Source: Pseudomonadota bacterium
GTDB lineage: Bacteria; Pseudomonadota; Alphaproteobacteria; Rhodospirillales; Magnetospirillaceae
Reading direction: 5' to 3'
Assembly (NCBI GenBank): GCA_021793155.1
Contig: JAJYTF010000004.1
Span: forward strand, 124,001-188,000
Length of the DNA: 64,000 nt
Position numbers and translations under genes: made by a program
The notes under the pieces: generated by a model
The model's input: only the letters and a program-made list of their open reading frames with translations
Database searches by the model: none
What the model was told of the DNA's origin: nothing
In this document: positions 28,614-42,074 of the stretch, in pieces
How the letters are laid out: every line of letters starts with the position of its first letter
Numbering within the stretch: position 1 is the first letter of the stretch

Positions 28614-29753
28614 TCAGGAAATGATCCGCTTGATGAAATCCCACACCCGCAAGTCGACGAGGTCGTTCCGGGTGGCGAGCAGCATCAAGGCGAATACCAG
28701 AAACAGGCCAATACGAAAACCATATTCTTGCGCCCTCGGGCCCAGAGGCCTCCCTCGCAAAGCCTCGACACCATAAAACAAGAGATGGCCGCCGTCGAGA
28801 AGCGGGACAGGAAATATGTTGATCAGCCCCAGATTGATCGACAGAAGAATCGTATAGAAAACGACGCTCCCGACTCCCAGCTGCGCCGCCTGGCCGGCCC
28901 CCTTGGCGATGCGCAGCGGTCCGCCCAGCTCTTCGGTGCCGCGCTGGCCGGACAGCATTTGCCCCAGCCCGGTGATGGTGGTCGTCACCATCTCGCCGGT
29001 CTGCCGGGTGGCCTCCCACAATGCCGAGGCCGGATCGTAATGAACGATCTCGGTAGCGTTCGGGTCGGCGACGATGCCGAGCACCGGGGTCTTGTGGAGA
29101 TTGCCGAATGCATCCTTGATTTCGGTTAGGCGTGGATGGGTCACGATCTCGACCCGGCGATCGCCGCGCTGGATCACCATGGACACCGGCCCGCCCACCG
29201 TCAGGCGGACGATCCGCTGCAGGTCCTGGAACCTGTCGACCTTGCCGCCGTTGGCTTCCAGCACCCGGTCGCCGGGCTGCAGGCCGGCCTCGGCGGCGGC
29301 GCTGTCCGGCTGCACCTGCCCGACCACCGGGGCGGTCAGCGGCTCCCCGTAGACCATGAACATTATGGCCAACACCAGGATACCGAAGAGGAAATTGGCG
29401 GCCGGACCGGCCGCGACGATGGCGGCGCGCTGATACACCTTCTTGCACTGGAAGGCCACGCGGCGCTCTTCCGGGGTAAAGCTTGTCTGCTGATCGGGCG
29501 TACTGGCGGCATCGGCATCGCCGAACATCTTCACATAGCCGCCCAGCGGCAGCAGGCTGACTTTCCAGCGTGTTCCGGATTTGGCGGTATACCCGAATAA
29601 TTCAGGACCAAAGCCGATGGAAAACACGTCGACGCGCACGCCGTTCCACCGCGCCACCAGGAAATGCCCCAGTTCGTGAACAAAGACGACGACCGTAAGA
29701 ATCACCAGGAAGACGATGACGTAGTCCCAGAACCCGACCAAAAAATGAATCAT
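28614..29753 (-). CDS. rseP: Site-2 intramembrane zinc protease RseP
   Basis: A 379-residue inner-membrane metalloprotease that cleaves anti-sigma factors and leftover signal peptides inside the membrane. The zinc site HELGH is at residues 26-30 in the first helix. A periplasmic PDZ domain covers about 125-200 (GQVQPDSAAAEAGLQPGDRV). The C-terminal part carries the third zinc ligand motif NIFPVPLLDGGHLL and the last helices. Its start overlaps the dxr stop (ATGA). Confidence 0.96.
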   Translation of the reverse strand: MIHFLVGFWDYVIVFLVILTVVVFVHELGHFLVARWNGVRVDVFSIGFGPELFGYTAKSGTRWKVSLLPLGGYVKMFGDADAASTPDQQTSFTPEERRVAFQCKKVYQRAAIVAAGPAANFLFGILVLAIMFMVYGEPLTAPVVGQVQPDSAAAEAGLQPGDRVLEANGGKVDRFQDLQRIVRLTVGGPVSMVIQRGDRRVEIVTHPRLTEIKDAFGNLHKTPVLGIVADPNATEIVHYDPASALWEATRQTGEMVTTTITGLGQMLSGQRGTEELGGPLRIAKGAGQAAQLGVGSVVFYTILLSINLGLINIFPVPLLDGGHLLFYGVEALRGRPLGPRAQEYGFRIGLFLVFALMLLATRNDLVDLRVWDFIKRIIS

Positions 29754-30916
29754 GAAGCCAGCCTAACCCGTTCCCCGGCCACATGACGCGCCTGCATATC
29801 CAGCGCCAGCACGTCGTCGAGGCCATCCACCGGCGTTCCGTCCAAGGTTTCCATTACGCCTTCGACCACCGCTGCTATCTCGAGGAAGCCGATGGCACCG
29901 CCCAGGAACGCCTGCACCGCCACCTCGTTGGCGGCATTGAAGACTGTGGGCGCACCGCCGCCCTTGCGCAAGGCCGCGCGGGCCAGGCGCAAAGCGGGAA
30001 AGCGCTCCGGATCGGGAGTCTCGAAGGTCAAGTTGCCGATGGCCGCCAGATCCAGCACCTTGCCCGGCGTCGCCATCCGCTTGGGCCATCCCAGTGCATA
30101 GGATATGGGCGTACGCATGTCCGGAGTTCCCAGCTGCGCCAGCACGGAACCGTCCACATAGGCGACCAGACTGTGTACCACCGACTGAGGATGCACCAGG
30201 ATCTCGATGCGCTCTTCCTGCAAACCGAACAAATGGAACGCTTCGATCAGTTCCAGCCCCTTGTTCATCATGGTGGCCGAATCCACCGAAATCTTGGCCC
30301 CCATGTCCCAGTTGGGATGGGCCACCGCCTGCGCCGGCGTCACCGAGGCCATGGCCTCGCGGGTGAACCGGCGGAATGGCCCGCCCGAGGCGGTCAGGAT
30401 AATCTTCTCGACCTTGTCCTTCTGGTCGAAATCGAACACCTGGAAGATGGCCGAATGCTCCGAGTCCACCGGCACCAGAGTGGCTCCGCAGTTCTTCACC
30501 TCGGCCATAACCAGGGAGCCGGCGCAGACCAGCGTCTCCTTGTTGGCCAGGCCGACGGTGGCGCCACGACGGATGGCAGCCAGGGTCGGCTGCAGACCGG
30601 CAGCCCCGACGATGGCCGCCATTACCCAATCGGCGGGCCGGGCCGCCGCCTCGATGACTGCCGCCGAGCCGGCCGCAACCTCGATGTTGCAGCCGAACAG
30701 CGCCTCTTTCAGCGGTTTGTAGGCGCTCTCCGACGCAACCGCCACATAACGCGGCCGCAGCTTGCGCGCCTGTTCGGCCAGCTTCTCCACATTGCTGTTG
30801 GCCACCAGGGCTTCGACCGAGAAGCGCTCCGGCTCACGTTCCACCAGATCCACGGTGTTGCAGCCCACCGAACCGGTAGATCCGAGAATCGTCACCGTCC
30901 GCATGTCATTACCCAT
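29750..30916 (-). CDS. dxr: 1-deoxy-D-xylulose 5-phosphate reductoisomerase
   Basis: A 388-residue NADPH-dependent enzyme making 2-C-methyl-D-erythritol 4-phosphate in the MEP isoprenoid pathway. The N-terminal Rossmann motif is TILGSTGSVGCNTVDLV. The metal and substrate region includes VDSEHSAIFQ and SASGGPFR, and SVDSATMMNKGLE is also typical. I chose ATG at 30916, preceded by GGGGAA; a GTG at 30946 would overlap cdsA by 10 bases, and ATG 30904 is also possible. It supplies isoprenoid precursors used by uppS two genes upstream. Confidence 0.95.
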   Translation of the reverse strand: MGNDMRTVTILGSTGSVGCNTVDLVEREPERFSVEALVANSNVEKLAEQARKLRPRYVAVASESAYKPLKEALFGCNIEVAAGSAAVIEAAARPADWVMAAIVGAAGLQPTLAAIRRGATVGLANKETLVCAGSLVMAEVKNCGATLVPVDSEHSAIFQVFDFDQKDKVEKIILTASGGPFRRFTREAMASVTPAQAVAHPNWDMGAKISVDSATMMNKGLELIEAFHLFGLQEERIEILVHPQSVVHSLVAYVDGSVLAQLGTPDMRTPISYALGWPKRMATPGKVLDLAAIGNLTFETPDPERFPALRLARAALRKGGGAPTVFNAANEVAVQAFLGGAIGFLEIAAVVEGVMETLDGTPVDGLDDVLALDMQARHVAGERVRLAS

Positions 30917-30936
30917 CTCGTTTCCCCGCCAAATCC

Positions 30937-31713
30937 CTATCGCCACTGGTCCAGCCCGGACCGCATCGCCAGATAGAGCACCGCCACGACCGGCGATGCC
31001 GCAAGCAAGCCGTCCAGTCGATCGAGCACCCCGCCATGGCCCGGAATGAGGCCGCTCGAATCCTTGACTCCGAAATACCGCTTCACCGACGATTCGGCAA
31101 GGTCACCCGCTTGCGCCACAACCGCAAGTGCGGCCGATATCCCCGCAAGCAACACCACCGACGCCCCCGAATAGTGGGCCACGCCTGCGCCCGCCGCCGC
31201 GGCCGCCACCATGCCGCCCAGCAGGCCGGCCCAGGTCTTCTTCGGGCTGACGCTCGGCCACAGCTTGGGACCGCCGATTGCCCTTCCCGCGGCATAGGCC
31301 CCGATGTCGGTCGCCCAGACGACCAGCAGCAGCCAGAACAGCGGCGGAGCGCCCTGCCCGCGCAACCATAGGAGAGCCAACTGAGGAAGGCCCAGGTAGA
31401 ATGCCCCACCCGCCATCCATGCCATCGAACGCCCGGAAGTGCGTTGCACCAAGGGCGCGATGACGGCCGCCGAGATGATAACGGCCAGGGCGATCGCCGG
31501 ATTGGACACGCCGCACACCGCGACCGCGACAGCCATCAGCCCCAGCACCACTCCGGCAGCGCCGAATTGGCCGAGACAAAGCCTGGTCCACTCCCATGCC
31601 ATCAGAATGCCGCTGATCGCGGCCAGCACGGCGAACGCCCACCCTCCGACCCACGCTGCCGCCACGGCAAGAGGCGCGAGAACCAGGGCCGAGATGATCC
31701 GCTGGACCAGCAA
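30937..31713 (-). CDS. cdsA: Phosphatidate cytidylyltransferase
   Basis: A 258-residue polytopic membrane enzyme forming CDP-diacylglycerol, precursor of all phospholipids. The family signature is near the end, around KDSSGLIPGHGGVLDRLDGL, with the catalytic Asp residues. Several hydrophobic helices precede it. The start is apparently TTG at 31713, three bases beyond the uppS stop. It continues toward dxr. Confidence 0.95.
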   Translation of the reverse strand: MLVQRIISALVLAPLAVAAAWVGGWAFAVLAAISGILMAWEWTRLCLGQFGAAGVVLGLMAVAVAVCGVSNPAIALAVIISAAVIAPLVQRTSGRSMAWMAGGAFYLGLPQLALLWLRGQGAPPLFWLLLVVWATDIGAYAAGRAIGGPKLWPSVSPKKTWAGLLGGMVAAAAAGAGVAHYSGASVVLLAGISAALAVVAQAGDLAESSVKRYFGVKDSSGLIPGHGGVLDRLDGLLAASPVVAVLYLAMRSGLDQWR

Positions 31714-31715
31714 AA

Positions 31716-32447
31716 TCAGCCGATGGTGCCGTAGCGGCGCTCACGACGATGATAGTCGTGCAGCGCATGCTCTAGATCGGACTTGGAAAAGTCGGGCCAG
31801 AGCACGTCGAGAAAGACCATCTCGGCATAGGCGCACTGCCACAGCAAGAAGTTGCTGATGCGTTTCTCTCCGCTGGTCCGGATCAACAGATCCGGATCGG
31901 GAATATCGGCGGTGAACAGCTGGCCGGCGAACAGTTGTTCGTCGATGGACGCCGGATCAAGCCTGCCCGCCCGCGCCTCTTCCGCCAGCCGCTGCGCCGC
32001 CGAGACCAGCTCCTGACGGCCGCCGTAGCTGAGCGCCAGGATAAGGGTGAGCTTGGTATTTCCCGCCGTCTTCCGCTCGCCGTGCTCGATCAGCGAGACG
32101 ATGTCGGGGTCCAGCCGTCGCCGGTCACCGACCACCCGTAGGCGGACGCCGTTGCGGTGCAGTTCGTTGATCTCGTTGCGCAGATAGAACCGCAGCAACC
32201 CCATCAGGTCGCGCACTTCCGCCTGCGGGCGCTTCCAGTTCTCCGCCGAGAAGCCGAACAGCGTGAGATGGGAGATTCCCAGGTCGGCAGCTCCTTTGAC
32301 CGCCGCACGCACCGCCTCGGCGCCACGCTTGTGGCCGGCCGTGCGCGGCAGGCCGCGGGCCTTGGCCCAACGGCCGTTGCCGTCCATGATGATGGCCACA
32401 TGGAGCGGCGGCGGCAAGGAACCCGACTTGGTCTGCAAAGCTTCCAT
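31716..32447 (-). CDS. uppS: Undecaprenyl diphosphate synthase
   Basis: A 243-residue cis-prenyltransferase making the C55 lipid carrier for peptidoglycan and O-antigen synthesis. Conserved regions are AIIMDGNGRWAKARGLPR with the catalytic Asp, the adjacent GHKRGAEAV, LTLFGFSAENWKRP, and RTSGEKRISNFLLWQCAYAE near the C-terminus. It sits 5 bases after the frr stop and before cdsA, in the standard order. Confidence 0.97.
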   Translation of the reverse strand: MEALQTKSGSLPPPLHVAIIMDGNGRWAKARGLPRTAGHKRGAEAVRAAVKGAADLGISHLTLFGFSAENWKRPQAEVRDLMGLLRFYLRNEINELHRNGVRLRVVGDRRRLDPDIVSLIEHGERKTAGNTKLTLILALSYGGRQELVSAAQRLAEEARAGRLDPASIDEQLFAGQLFTADIPDPDLLIRTSGEKRISNFLLWQCAYAEMVFLDVLWPDFSKSDLEHALHDYHRRERRYGTIG

Positions 32448-32452
32448 ACGGC

Positions 32453-33022
32453 TCAGACCTGAATGATCTCTTTTTCCTTGTGGGACAGCGCCTCGTCGAT
32501 CCGCTTGATCGTTTCGTCGGTGATCACCTGGATCTCTTTCTCGTGCTGGCGGTGTTCATCCTGCGAGATGTGTCCATCCTTTTCCAGCTTTTTCAAGGCA
32601 TCCATTCCGTCTCGGCGGACGTTGCGCACCGACACCCGGGCATGCTCCGCATATTTCCCGGCCACCTTCTGCAACTCGATACGGCGTTCCTCGTTCAACG
32701 GCGGAATGGGCACGCGCACCGTCTGTCCATCAGCCGATGGATTGAGTCCCAGTCCCGCGTCGCGGATGGCCTTTTCGACCGCCTTGACCATGCTCTTGTC
32801 CCACACCTGGACGGTGATCATCCGCGGTTCCGGCACGTTCACATTGCCCACCTGCGTCAGCGGCATGGTGCTGCCATAGGCATCTACCACCACCGGCTCA
32901 AGCAGGGACGCCGCCGCACGGCCGGTGCGAAGGCCTCCAAATTCCTTCTTCAGGACATCGACGGCGCTGTCCATGCGGCGTTTGATGTCCTTCTTGAGAT
33001 CGGCATAGTTGGTTACCGACAC
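32453..33022 (-). CDS. frr: Ribosome recycling factor
   Basis: A 189-residue protein that, with EF-G, splits post-termination ribosomes. It aligns over its length with the family: [19 protein letters not shown] at the start, [15 protein letters not shown], and the C-terminal three-helix part with [15 protein letters not shown]. The start is GTG at 33022, two bases after the pyrH stop. Confidence 0.97.
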   Translation of the reverse strand: MSVTNYADLKKDIKRRMDSAVDVLKKEFGGLRTGRAAASLLEPVVVDAYGSTMPLTQVGNVNVPEPRMITVQVWDKSMVKAVEKAIRDAGLGLNPSADGQTVRVPIPPLNEERRIELQKVAGKYAEHARVSVRNVRRDGMDALKKLEKDGHISQDEHRQHEKEIQVITDETIKRIDEALSHKEKEIIQV

Positions 33023-33024
33023 GG

Positions 33025-33762
33025 CTATTTTCCTTCTTCAATGATGGTGAACCGGCCCTCGCCGGCCACCACTTTGGCGAAAGAACCTTCCTCGTGCAAA
33101 TTGAAGACGAGGATGGGCAGATCGTTCTCGCGGCATAAGGCGATGGCCGTCGCGTCCATCACCTGCAGATCGTTGGCCAGCACGTCCATGAAGCTAAGGC
33201 TATCATAGCGCACGGCATCCTTCACCTTGCGGGGATCCGCCGAATAGACGCCGTCAACCTGGGTCGCCTTGACCAGAACGTCGCAATTCATCTCGACCGC
33301 ACGCAGGGCGGCGGCCGTATCGGTGGTGAAGAACGGGTTGCCGGTACCGGCGGCGAAAATGACGATACGGCCTTTTTCCATATGGCGGATGGCTCGCCGA
33401 CGGATATACGGCTCGCACACCATGGCCATCGGAATGGCCGACTGGACGCGAGTCGACAGGCCGATCCGCTCAAGGGCATTCTGCATCGCCAAGGCGTTCA
33501 GCACGGTTGCCAGCATGCCCATGTAGTCGGCGCTGGTCCGCTCCATGCCGCTGGCCGCGCCGGCAATGCCCCGGAAGATATTGCCGCCGCCGATGACCAG
33601 GCAGACCTGGACGCCAAGATCGACCACCGAGCGGATTTCCCCGGCAATACGCGACAGCGTCTCGCCGTCGAGTCCGTACTCGCGCCCTCCCATCAGGCCT
33701 TCCCCGGAAAGCTTGATCAATACGCGGCGGTATTTAGGGTGCAACCTAAGCGCATCGGGCAT
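33025..33762 (-). CDS. pyrH: Uridylate kinase
   Basis: A 245-residue hexameric bacterial UMP kinase, phosphorylating UMP to UDP. The N-terminal [24 protein letters not shown], and [17 protein letters not shown]-type region (written here as [17 protein letters not shown]) are characteristic. The ATG at 33762 begins [13 protein letters not shown]; upstream in-frame codons read into intergenic DNA. A 163-base gap separates it from tsf, which could hold its own promoter. Confidence 0.97.
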   Translation of the reverse strand: MPDALRLHPKYRRVLIKLSGEGLMGGREYGLDGETLSRIAGEIRSVVDLGVQVCLVIGGGNIFRGIAGAASGMERTSADYMGMLATVLNALAMQNALERIGLSTRVQSAIPMAMVCEPYIRRRAIRHMEKGRIVIFAAGTGNPFFTTDTAAALRAVEMNCDVLVKATQVDGVYSADPRKVKDAVRYDSLSFMDVLANDLQVMDATAIALCRENDLPILVFNLHEEGSFAKVVAGEGRFTIIEEGK

Positions 33763-33925
33763 TGACCGGCCTTTTTTCTGGGTGATTGGCGTGGGAACGG
33801 CAAACGACGCTTGGCGCGGGCCCGTAGGCCCCCGCTTGCGGCAGGGATGATACACCATTCCCTGCCGCTGTCTCTCCCTTTCTGGACCGGTAGTCGGATG
33901 CCGTCTGCGACATCCGGCGAAGGAA

Positions 33926-34849
33926 TCAGCGGCCCAGCTGGGCAGCCACTTCGGCTGCGAAGTCCTTCTCTTCCTTCTCGACACCCTCGCCCAAGGCGAA
34001 GCGAGCGAAGCCGGTCACCTTGATGGGCGCGCCGAGAGCCTTGGCGGCATTCTCCACCACCTTGGCGATCTTGGTTTCGCCGTCGATGACGAACACCTGC
34101 TCGAGCAGCACAACTTCTTCGTAGTACTTGCGAATCCGACCCTCCACCATCTTCTCGATGACGGCGGCGGGCTTGCCGGAAGCGGCCGCCTGCTCGGTCA
34201 GGACAGCCCGCTCGCGGTCGAGCGCGGCGCCGTCGACCGACTCGACGCTGAGGAACAGCGGATTGGCCGCCGCCACATGCATGGCGATCTGCTTACCCAA
34301 TTCGGCCAGCTTTCCGGCATCGGCACTGGACTCCAGCCCTACCAGCACGCCGATCTTGCCCAGGCCCGGAGCGGTAGCACTGTGCATGTAGCTGGCGACC
34401 ACGCCCTGGGCGACGCTGAGCAGCTTGGCGCGGCGGAAATTCATGTTCTCGCCGATGGTGGCGATCAGGCCGGAAAGCTCGTCCTCCAGCGTCTTGCCGC
34501 TGGGCATCTTGGTGGCCTTCAGGGCGGCGACGTCGTCGCCATGCTCAAGAGCCTGCTCGCCGACTTGCCGGACGAAGCCCTGGAACTGGTCGTTGCGGGC
34601 CACGAAGTCGGTCTCGGCATTGACCTCGACAAGAGCTCCCCTGGGGCCCTTCGAGGCGACCGCCACCAACCCTTCGGCGGCCACGCGGCCAGCCTTCTTG
34701 GCGGCGGCGGCAAGGCCCTTCTTGCGCAACCAGTCGACGGCCGCTTCGATATCGCCGGCAGTTTCGTTCAGCGCCTTCTTGCAGTCCATCATGCCGGCGC
34801 CAGTCTTCTCGCGCAGTTCCTTGACAAGCGAGGCGGAAATCTCGGCCAT
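33926..34849 (-). CDS. tsf: Translation elongation factor Ts
   Basis: A 307-residue nucleotide-exchange factor for EF-Tu. The N-terminal UBA-like domain and exchange motif are seen in [20 protein letters not shown], then [13 protein letters not shown] and the dimerisation domain. The ATG at 34849 follows AAGAGGA. It lies 199 bases after rpsB, with a strong hairpin between them, as expected if rpsB-tsf is partly attenuated. Confidence 0.97.
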   Translation of the reverse strand: MAEISASLVKELREKTGAGMMDCKKALNETAGDIEAAVDWLRKKGLAAAAKKAGRVAAEGLVAVASKGPRGALVEVNAETDFVARNDQFQGFVRQVGEQALEHGDDVAALKATKMPSGKTLEDELSGLIATIGENMNFRRAKLLSVAQGVVASYMHSATAPGLGKIGVLVGLESSADAGKLAELGKQIAMHVAAANPLFLSVESVDGAALDRERAVLTEQAAASGKPAAVIEKMVEGRIRKYYEEVVLLEQVFVIDGETKIAKVVENAAKALGAPIKVTGFARFALGEGVEKEEKDFAAEVAAQLGR

Positions 34850-34901
34850 GGGTATCCTCTTCGTGTGAGTAGCTAAAGCAATTTTGCGATCATTTCGCCA
34901 T

Positions 34902-34930
34902 GTCATCCCGAGCGGCAGCGAGGGATCTCC
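34902..34930. repeat. Dispersed GTCATCCCGAGC-type repeat
   Basis: GTCATCCCGAGCGGCAGCGAGG and the following GATCTC belong to the intergenic repeat family also seen near 49.24 and 52.73 kb. It lies between rpsB and tsf. Confidence 0.55.
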
Positions 34931-34991
34931 TCGGTCTTGCCAGACCGTTCCCCCTCCGGTCACCGGGAGGACAGCGAACTCCAACTAAACA

Positions 34992-35019
34992 AATGGCGGC
35001 GGTTCTCGCCGCCGCCATT
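34992..35019 (-). terminator. Hairpin between rpsB and tsf
   Basis: AATGGCGGCGG (34992-35002) pairs perfectly with CCGCCGCCATT (35009-35019) over 11 bp with a six-base loop, 30 bases after the rpsB stop. Reading on the reverse strand it is followed by TGTTTAGTT, a weak U-rich tail. It is probably a partial terminator that lets some transcription through to tsf. Confidence 0.6.
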
Positions 35020-35048
35020 CGATGACATTCGCCAACTGCGGCCAGCGC

Positions 35049-35855
35049 TCAGGCGCCCGGCTGCTCTTCGATCGACGGCGTCTCGGGAACCGGGGCGGCC
35101 TCCACGGCGATTTCTTCGGCCGGGGTTTCGGCGGCCTCGCCGATATCGACGCCCGAGCGGCTCATTTCGGCCTGAATGCCGTCCAATACCGCGCCGGCGA
35201 ACAGGTCGCAATAGGTATGGATGGCGCGCAACGCGTCGTCATTGCCGGGCACCTGGTAGGTCACGCCGTGCGGATCCGAATTGCTGTCGAGAATCGCCAC
35301 CACCGGGATACCCAGCTTGTTGGCTTCCTGAACTGCCAGCGACTCCTTGTTGGTGTCGATGATGAACAGGATATCCGGCAAGCCGCCCATCTCCTTGATG
35401 CCGCCCAAGGCGCGTTCGAGCTTTTCCCGCTCGCGCGACAGATTGAGCTGCTCTTTCTTGGTCAGCCCGTGGACATTGCCCGAATTCATCCGCTCTTCGA
35501 TTTCCCGCAGGCGGCGGATTGACTGGGAGATGGTCTTCCAGTTGGTCAGCATGCCACCCAGCCAGCGGTGGTTCACATAGTACTGGCCGCAGCGCTTGGC
35601 CGACTCGGCAACGATGTCGGCCGCTGCCCGCTTGGTGCCGACGAACAGCACGCGGCCGCCGCCGGCGACCACGTCGCGCACGGCCTGCATGCCCCGGTGC
35701 AGCGCCGGCACGGTCTGCTGCAAGTCGATGATGTGAATGCCATTGCGCACGCCGAAGAGGAACGGTGCCATCTTCGGGTTCCAGCGGCGGGTGTTGTGAC
35801 CGAAATGAACGCCAGCCTCGATGAGCTGACGCATGGTGAACGTCGGCAGAGCCAT
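35049..35855 (-). CDS. rpsB: 30S ribosomal protein S2
   Basis: A 268-residue S2 protein of the small ribosomal subunit. Typical blocks are [20 protein letters not shown] near the start, [22 protein letters not shown] and [11 protein letters not shown] Glu/Pro-rich acidic tail of about 35 residues extends beyond the core, common in alphaproteobacteria. It is the first gene of the long reverse-strand block ending at gloA. Confidence 0.97.
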   Translation of the reverse strand: MALPTFTMRQLIEAGVHFGHNTRRWNPKMAPFLFGVRNGIHIIDLQQTVPALHRGMQAVRDVVAGGGRVLFVGTKRAAADIVAESAKRCGQYYVNHRWLGGMLTNWKTISQSIRRLREIEERMNSGNVHGLTKKEQLNLSREREKLERALGGIKEMGGLPDILFIIDTNKESLAVQEANKLGIPVVAILDSNSDPHGVTYQVPGNDDALRAIHTYCDLFAGAVLDGIQAEMSRSGVDIGEAAETPAEEIAVEAAPVPETPSIEEQPGA

Positions 35856-35973
35856 AGAGAAATCCTTTGCTTCTCCGGTTGAACCTCCGCGGGATATCGC
35901 CAGGCCTATCGCCCGGCACCGGAGCGAACGGCCAGCGGCCGTCCGCGTTCCCGCGTGCGGATTTGTGGGGCGC

Positions 35974-36002
35974 TACCTAGCACCTCGGCTGGGGTTTGGC
36001 AA
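35974..36002 (-). promoter_or_regulatory. Candidate promoter for rpsB
   Basis: On the reverse strand TTGCCA (35997-36002) and TAGGTA (35974-35979) are separated by 17 bases. They lie about 120 bases before the rpsB start, leaving a GC-rich structured leader in which autoregulation by S2 could act. This was picked by eye. Confidence 0.45.
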
Positions 36003-36031
36003 GAGGCATCGATGCGGAAGCCCGTGTGACC

Positions 36032-36901
36032 TCACTCACCGATGCGCTTCAGTTCTCCCGCCGCGCCGGTGTGAACGGCAAGGCTCGGGGAACACTCGTC
36101 GACCACCTTGCGCAGCAACGCCTTGGCCGCGTCGACGCGGCCCTGCAGCAGGTCATGCTCGCCGACGAAGAAGTCGGCCTCGCAGCCTTGGAACTGGCGG
36201 GCTTCCTCGTCGCCCTCGGCAGCGGCAGCCAGCACCTGCTTTGGAGTCTGTTCGCCGAGATAGAGCGCCACTAAGGGTTTAGGCCAATCGCGGCCTTGGG
36301 CCTTGGCCGCATCCTGGGCGAATTTTGCCTGGTCGGCGGCGCCGGCGCGACCGCGGGAGACATACAGCCAGAGGATTGCATACTCGTCCGACGGGTCGCT
36401 CGCCACCACATGGGCGAAATCCCTGGCCGCGACATCGAACTGCCCCATGGCGAAGCGAACGACGCCGCGGTCTCCGTAGATGAAAGTCAGGTCAACCCCG
36501 GCTGGGCCACCCGGCTTTGCCGCTGCATCGAAATCGGCAAGCGCCTGCTCATACTCGCCCTTCTCACGGTGGGCGATACCCCGCCGGAAATAGACGGGTG
36601 CCGCTTCCGGCTTCATCGCGATGACCTTGTTGTAATCGGCAATGGCCTGGTCGAACTCGCCGTTCTCGTCATAGGCGAAAGCGCGATGCAAGGTAAGTTC
36701 GGCCTTTTTGTCCGCGGGCAGGCCGGGGGTCTCCAGCGCGTGGGTCAACAGACGGATCGCCTCTTGAAAATTGCCCTCGTCCGCCGCGGCGACGGCAGCC
36801 TTTGCATCCTCCTCCGGACTGGCCGCCATCGTCGACCCGCTGCCGGCACAGCTCGCCAGCGATGCCGCCAGGCAAACAGCCAACCAAGCCCGAACTTTCA
36901 T
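36032..36901 (-). CDS. TPR-repeat lipoprotein
   Basis: A 289-residue predicted lipoprotein: a short signal with lipobox LASC (Cys18), then tetratricopeptide repeats over about residues 40-200, for example LHRAFAYDENGEFDQAIADY and YFRRGIAHREKGEYEQALAD. The layout resembles NlpI, an outer-membrane TPR lipoprotein that links murein hydrolases to proteases. The C-terminal region (about 215-289) is less repeat-like and contains two Cys. It lies downstream of the Gly/His-rich lipoprotein (46-base gap) and may be co-transcribed with it and dnaE. The NlpI-like role is inference. Confidence 0.85.
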   Translation of the reverse strand: MKVRAWLAVCLAASLASCAGSGSTMAASPEEDAKAAVAAADEGNFQEAIRLLTHALETPGLPADKKAELTLHRAFAYDENGEFDQAIADYNKVIAMKPEAAPVYFRRGIAHREKGEYEQALADFDAAAKPGGPAGVDLTFIYGDRGVVRFAMGQFDVAARDFAHVVASDPSDEYAILWLYVSRGRAGAADQAKFAQDAAKAQGRDWPKPLVALYLGEQTPKQVLAAAAEGDEEARQFQGCEADFFVGEHDLLQGRVDAAKALLRKVVDECSPSLAVHTGAAGELKRIGE

Positions 36902-36947
36902 CCCATCCTCCGTTCCGCTGTCAGGTCATCCAGATCGGTTTCGCGAG

Positions 36948-37336
36948 TCAATGGCCGCCGTGGAAGCCGCCGCCGCCATGGAACCCGCCGCCGCCGTGGA
37001 AGCCACCGCCATGCCCGTGGAAGCCGCCATGCGCCGGGCCGTGGCCGGCCCCATGCCAGCCGCCGTGCCAGCCGCCATGCCAACCTCCGCGCCAACCGTG
37101 GTGCCAGTCGCGGCCGACGAAACCAGGCCGGGCATAATATGGCCCGCCGCCCCAGAGAAAGGTACTCCCGCCGTACCACGGGTAATAGCCGCCGTCGTAC
37201 CAGGACGCACCATCATACCCGTAGCCGGCGCCGTCCTCGTACACCCCCTCGCAGGCGGAGACCAGGAGCGCCATACCAAGAATAAGCCAACGGAACCGCC
37301 GTATCGTCACCACCCGCCTCGCATGTTCTCGCTCAA

Positions 37337-37340
<4 letters not shown>
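36948..37340 (-). CDS. Gly/His/Trp-rich lipoprotein
   Basis: A 130-residue predicted lipoprotein of unknown function. An N-terminal signal with lipobox LVSAC (Cys30) is followed by a Tyr/Gly/Trp-rich stretch and then by tandem short repeats: GWHG units (about residues 83-97) and GGFHG units (about 105-128), ending in GGH. The mature part is nearly all Gly, His, Trp, Tyr and Phe. The start overlaps the dnaE stop (ATGA), so translation is coupled to dnaE. His density suggests metal binding. The repeats are GC-rich and prone to slippage; the open frame and lipobox argue it is real. Confidence 0.7.
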
Positions 37341-40819
<3,479 letters not shown>

Positions 40820-40829
40820 GCCGGGCACT

Positions 40830-41873
40830 TTAGCGAGGAATCATGACCCTGTCGCTATCGGCGACGGCCGCCGATGCCGGCGGCACGGGCAGGTTGCTCC
40901 GCGCCGTGCTGGAGCCACCCGTCAAAGGCCACCAGGTTCTCAGGCGCTTGATCCGCTTGACCAGCGCCTCGATGCCGAAATGCAGGATGAAGGGAACCGC
41001 CTGCGGCCGCCGCAGCACGATCACGAGGGTACGGCGGAACCGCCCGGCCTTGAGGGTGTCGACGAATACCCGCTGGGCGATCTGGATGCCCAGCCAGTAG
41101 CGCTGTTCCAGCAGCGCGACGCGCAAGGGCTCCGCGATACCGGGCGATGCCAGCTGGTGTCGGTTGACCCTGCGCCAGGCGAGGATGTCGGTGCGCAACA
41201 GCGTCCGCGACAGTGAGCCGGAGGTCAGGACATAGCCATAAAGAGCTTCGTCGGCCAGCAGATGCAGGATGTTCCCCGCCTTGAGCAGCAGAAACAGGAA
41301 CTGATAATCCTCGCCCACCCGGAGCGTCGGGTCGTAGCGCAGCCCCGCCGCGTCCACCAGCGAACGCCGCAGCATCGGCTTCGCGTAACTCAGAATCGCC
41401 CGCCGCCGGCTGTCCAGATTGGCGAGAACGAAGTGCGCGGCGTCGACGGCGGGCGGAATGTCGGCAGGGCACCAGGCCAGGCGCAAAAAGCGCCCATCGG
41501 CGTCGAACCAGCGCTGGTTGTCGGCCACGATGTGCGCCGACCGTTGTTCGGCGAAGGCGAGAAGCCGTTCGAGGCGGGTGGGCAACATGAAATCGTCGGC
41601 GTCGAGCACGGCAATCCATTCGCCTCGCGCCGCTTCGAGGCAGGCATTGCGGGCGAATGCGGCCCCCTGCCCAGCCAGCGCACGTAGCGGCCGCACGCGG
41701 GAATCGGCAAAGGCGAAGGCCATGACGACGGTCCAAGTGGCATCGGTCGAGCCGTTGTCGGCAACCACCACCTCGATGTCGCGGACGGTCTGGCCGAGGG
41801 CCGATGCGATGGCCTTGCCGACGAAGTTCTCGCCGTTGAACACCGGAATCAACACAGACACGCGAATCTGCAT
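40830..41873 (-). CDS. Family 2 glycosyltransferase
   Basis: A 347-residue GT-A fold transferase. The N-terminal VSVLIPVFNGENFVGKAI and VVADNGSTDATW bind the nucleotide sugar, and VLDADDFMLPTRLERL carries the DxD metal motif. The C-terminal part has two hydrophobic or basic stretches and may rest on the membrane. Such enzymes usually build surface polysaccharide, but no other polysaccharide genes lie nearby. It ends 10 bases before the dnaE start and may be co-transcribed with it. Substrates are unknown. Confidence 0.88.
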   Translation of the reverse strand: MQIRVSVLIPVFNGENFVGKAIASALGQTVRDIEVVVADNGSTDATWTVVMAFAFADSRVRPLRALAGQGAAFARNACLEAARGEWIAVLDADDFMLPTRLERLLAFAEQRSAHIVADNQRWFDADGRFLRLAWCPADIPPAVDAAHFVLANLDSRRRAILSYAKPMLRRSLVDAAGLRYDPTLRVGEDYQFLFLLLKAGNILHLLADEALYGYVLTSGSLSRTLLRTDILAWRRVNRHQLASPGIAEPLRVALLEQRYWLGIQIAQRVFVDTLKAGRFRRTLVIVLRRPQAVPFILHFGIEALVKRIKRLRTWWPLTGGSSTARSNLPVPPASAAVADSDRVMIPR

Positions 41874-42074
41874 TTCGCCTCCGCGATACAGGATGGCTGG
41901 CAGATAACAGCGGGTGGGAAGAAAGGTGCCGTCGGCCCCATGGGGTACACCGCGTCGGCTGTGGGAACCATCGTTGCCGCCCTGGCAACAGAATTTTTCT
42001 ACCCCAGGGGATTATGCCGGGCCGTGCCAATCCCTAAATTGGTCGCACACCCTACTCTGAAGAAAGGACCACGA

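Noticed and set aside
29783-30976. Forward open frame opposite dxr
   Set aside because: Antisense to a fully conserved enzyme; no ribosome-binding site and no similarity pattern.
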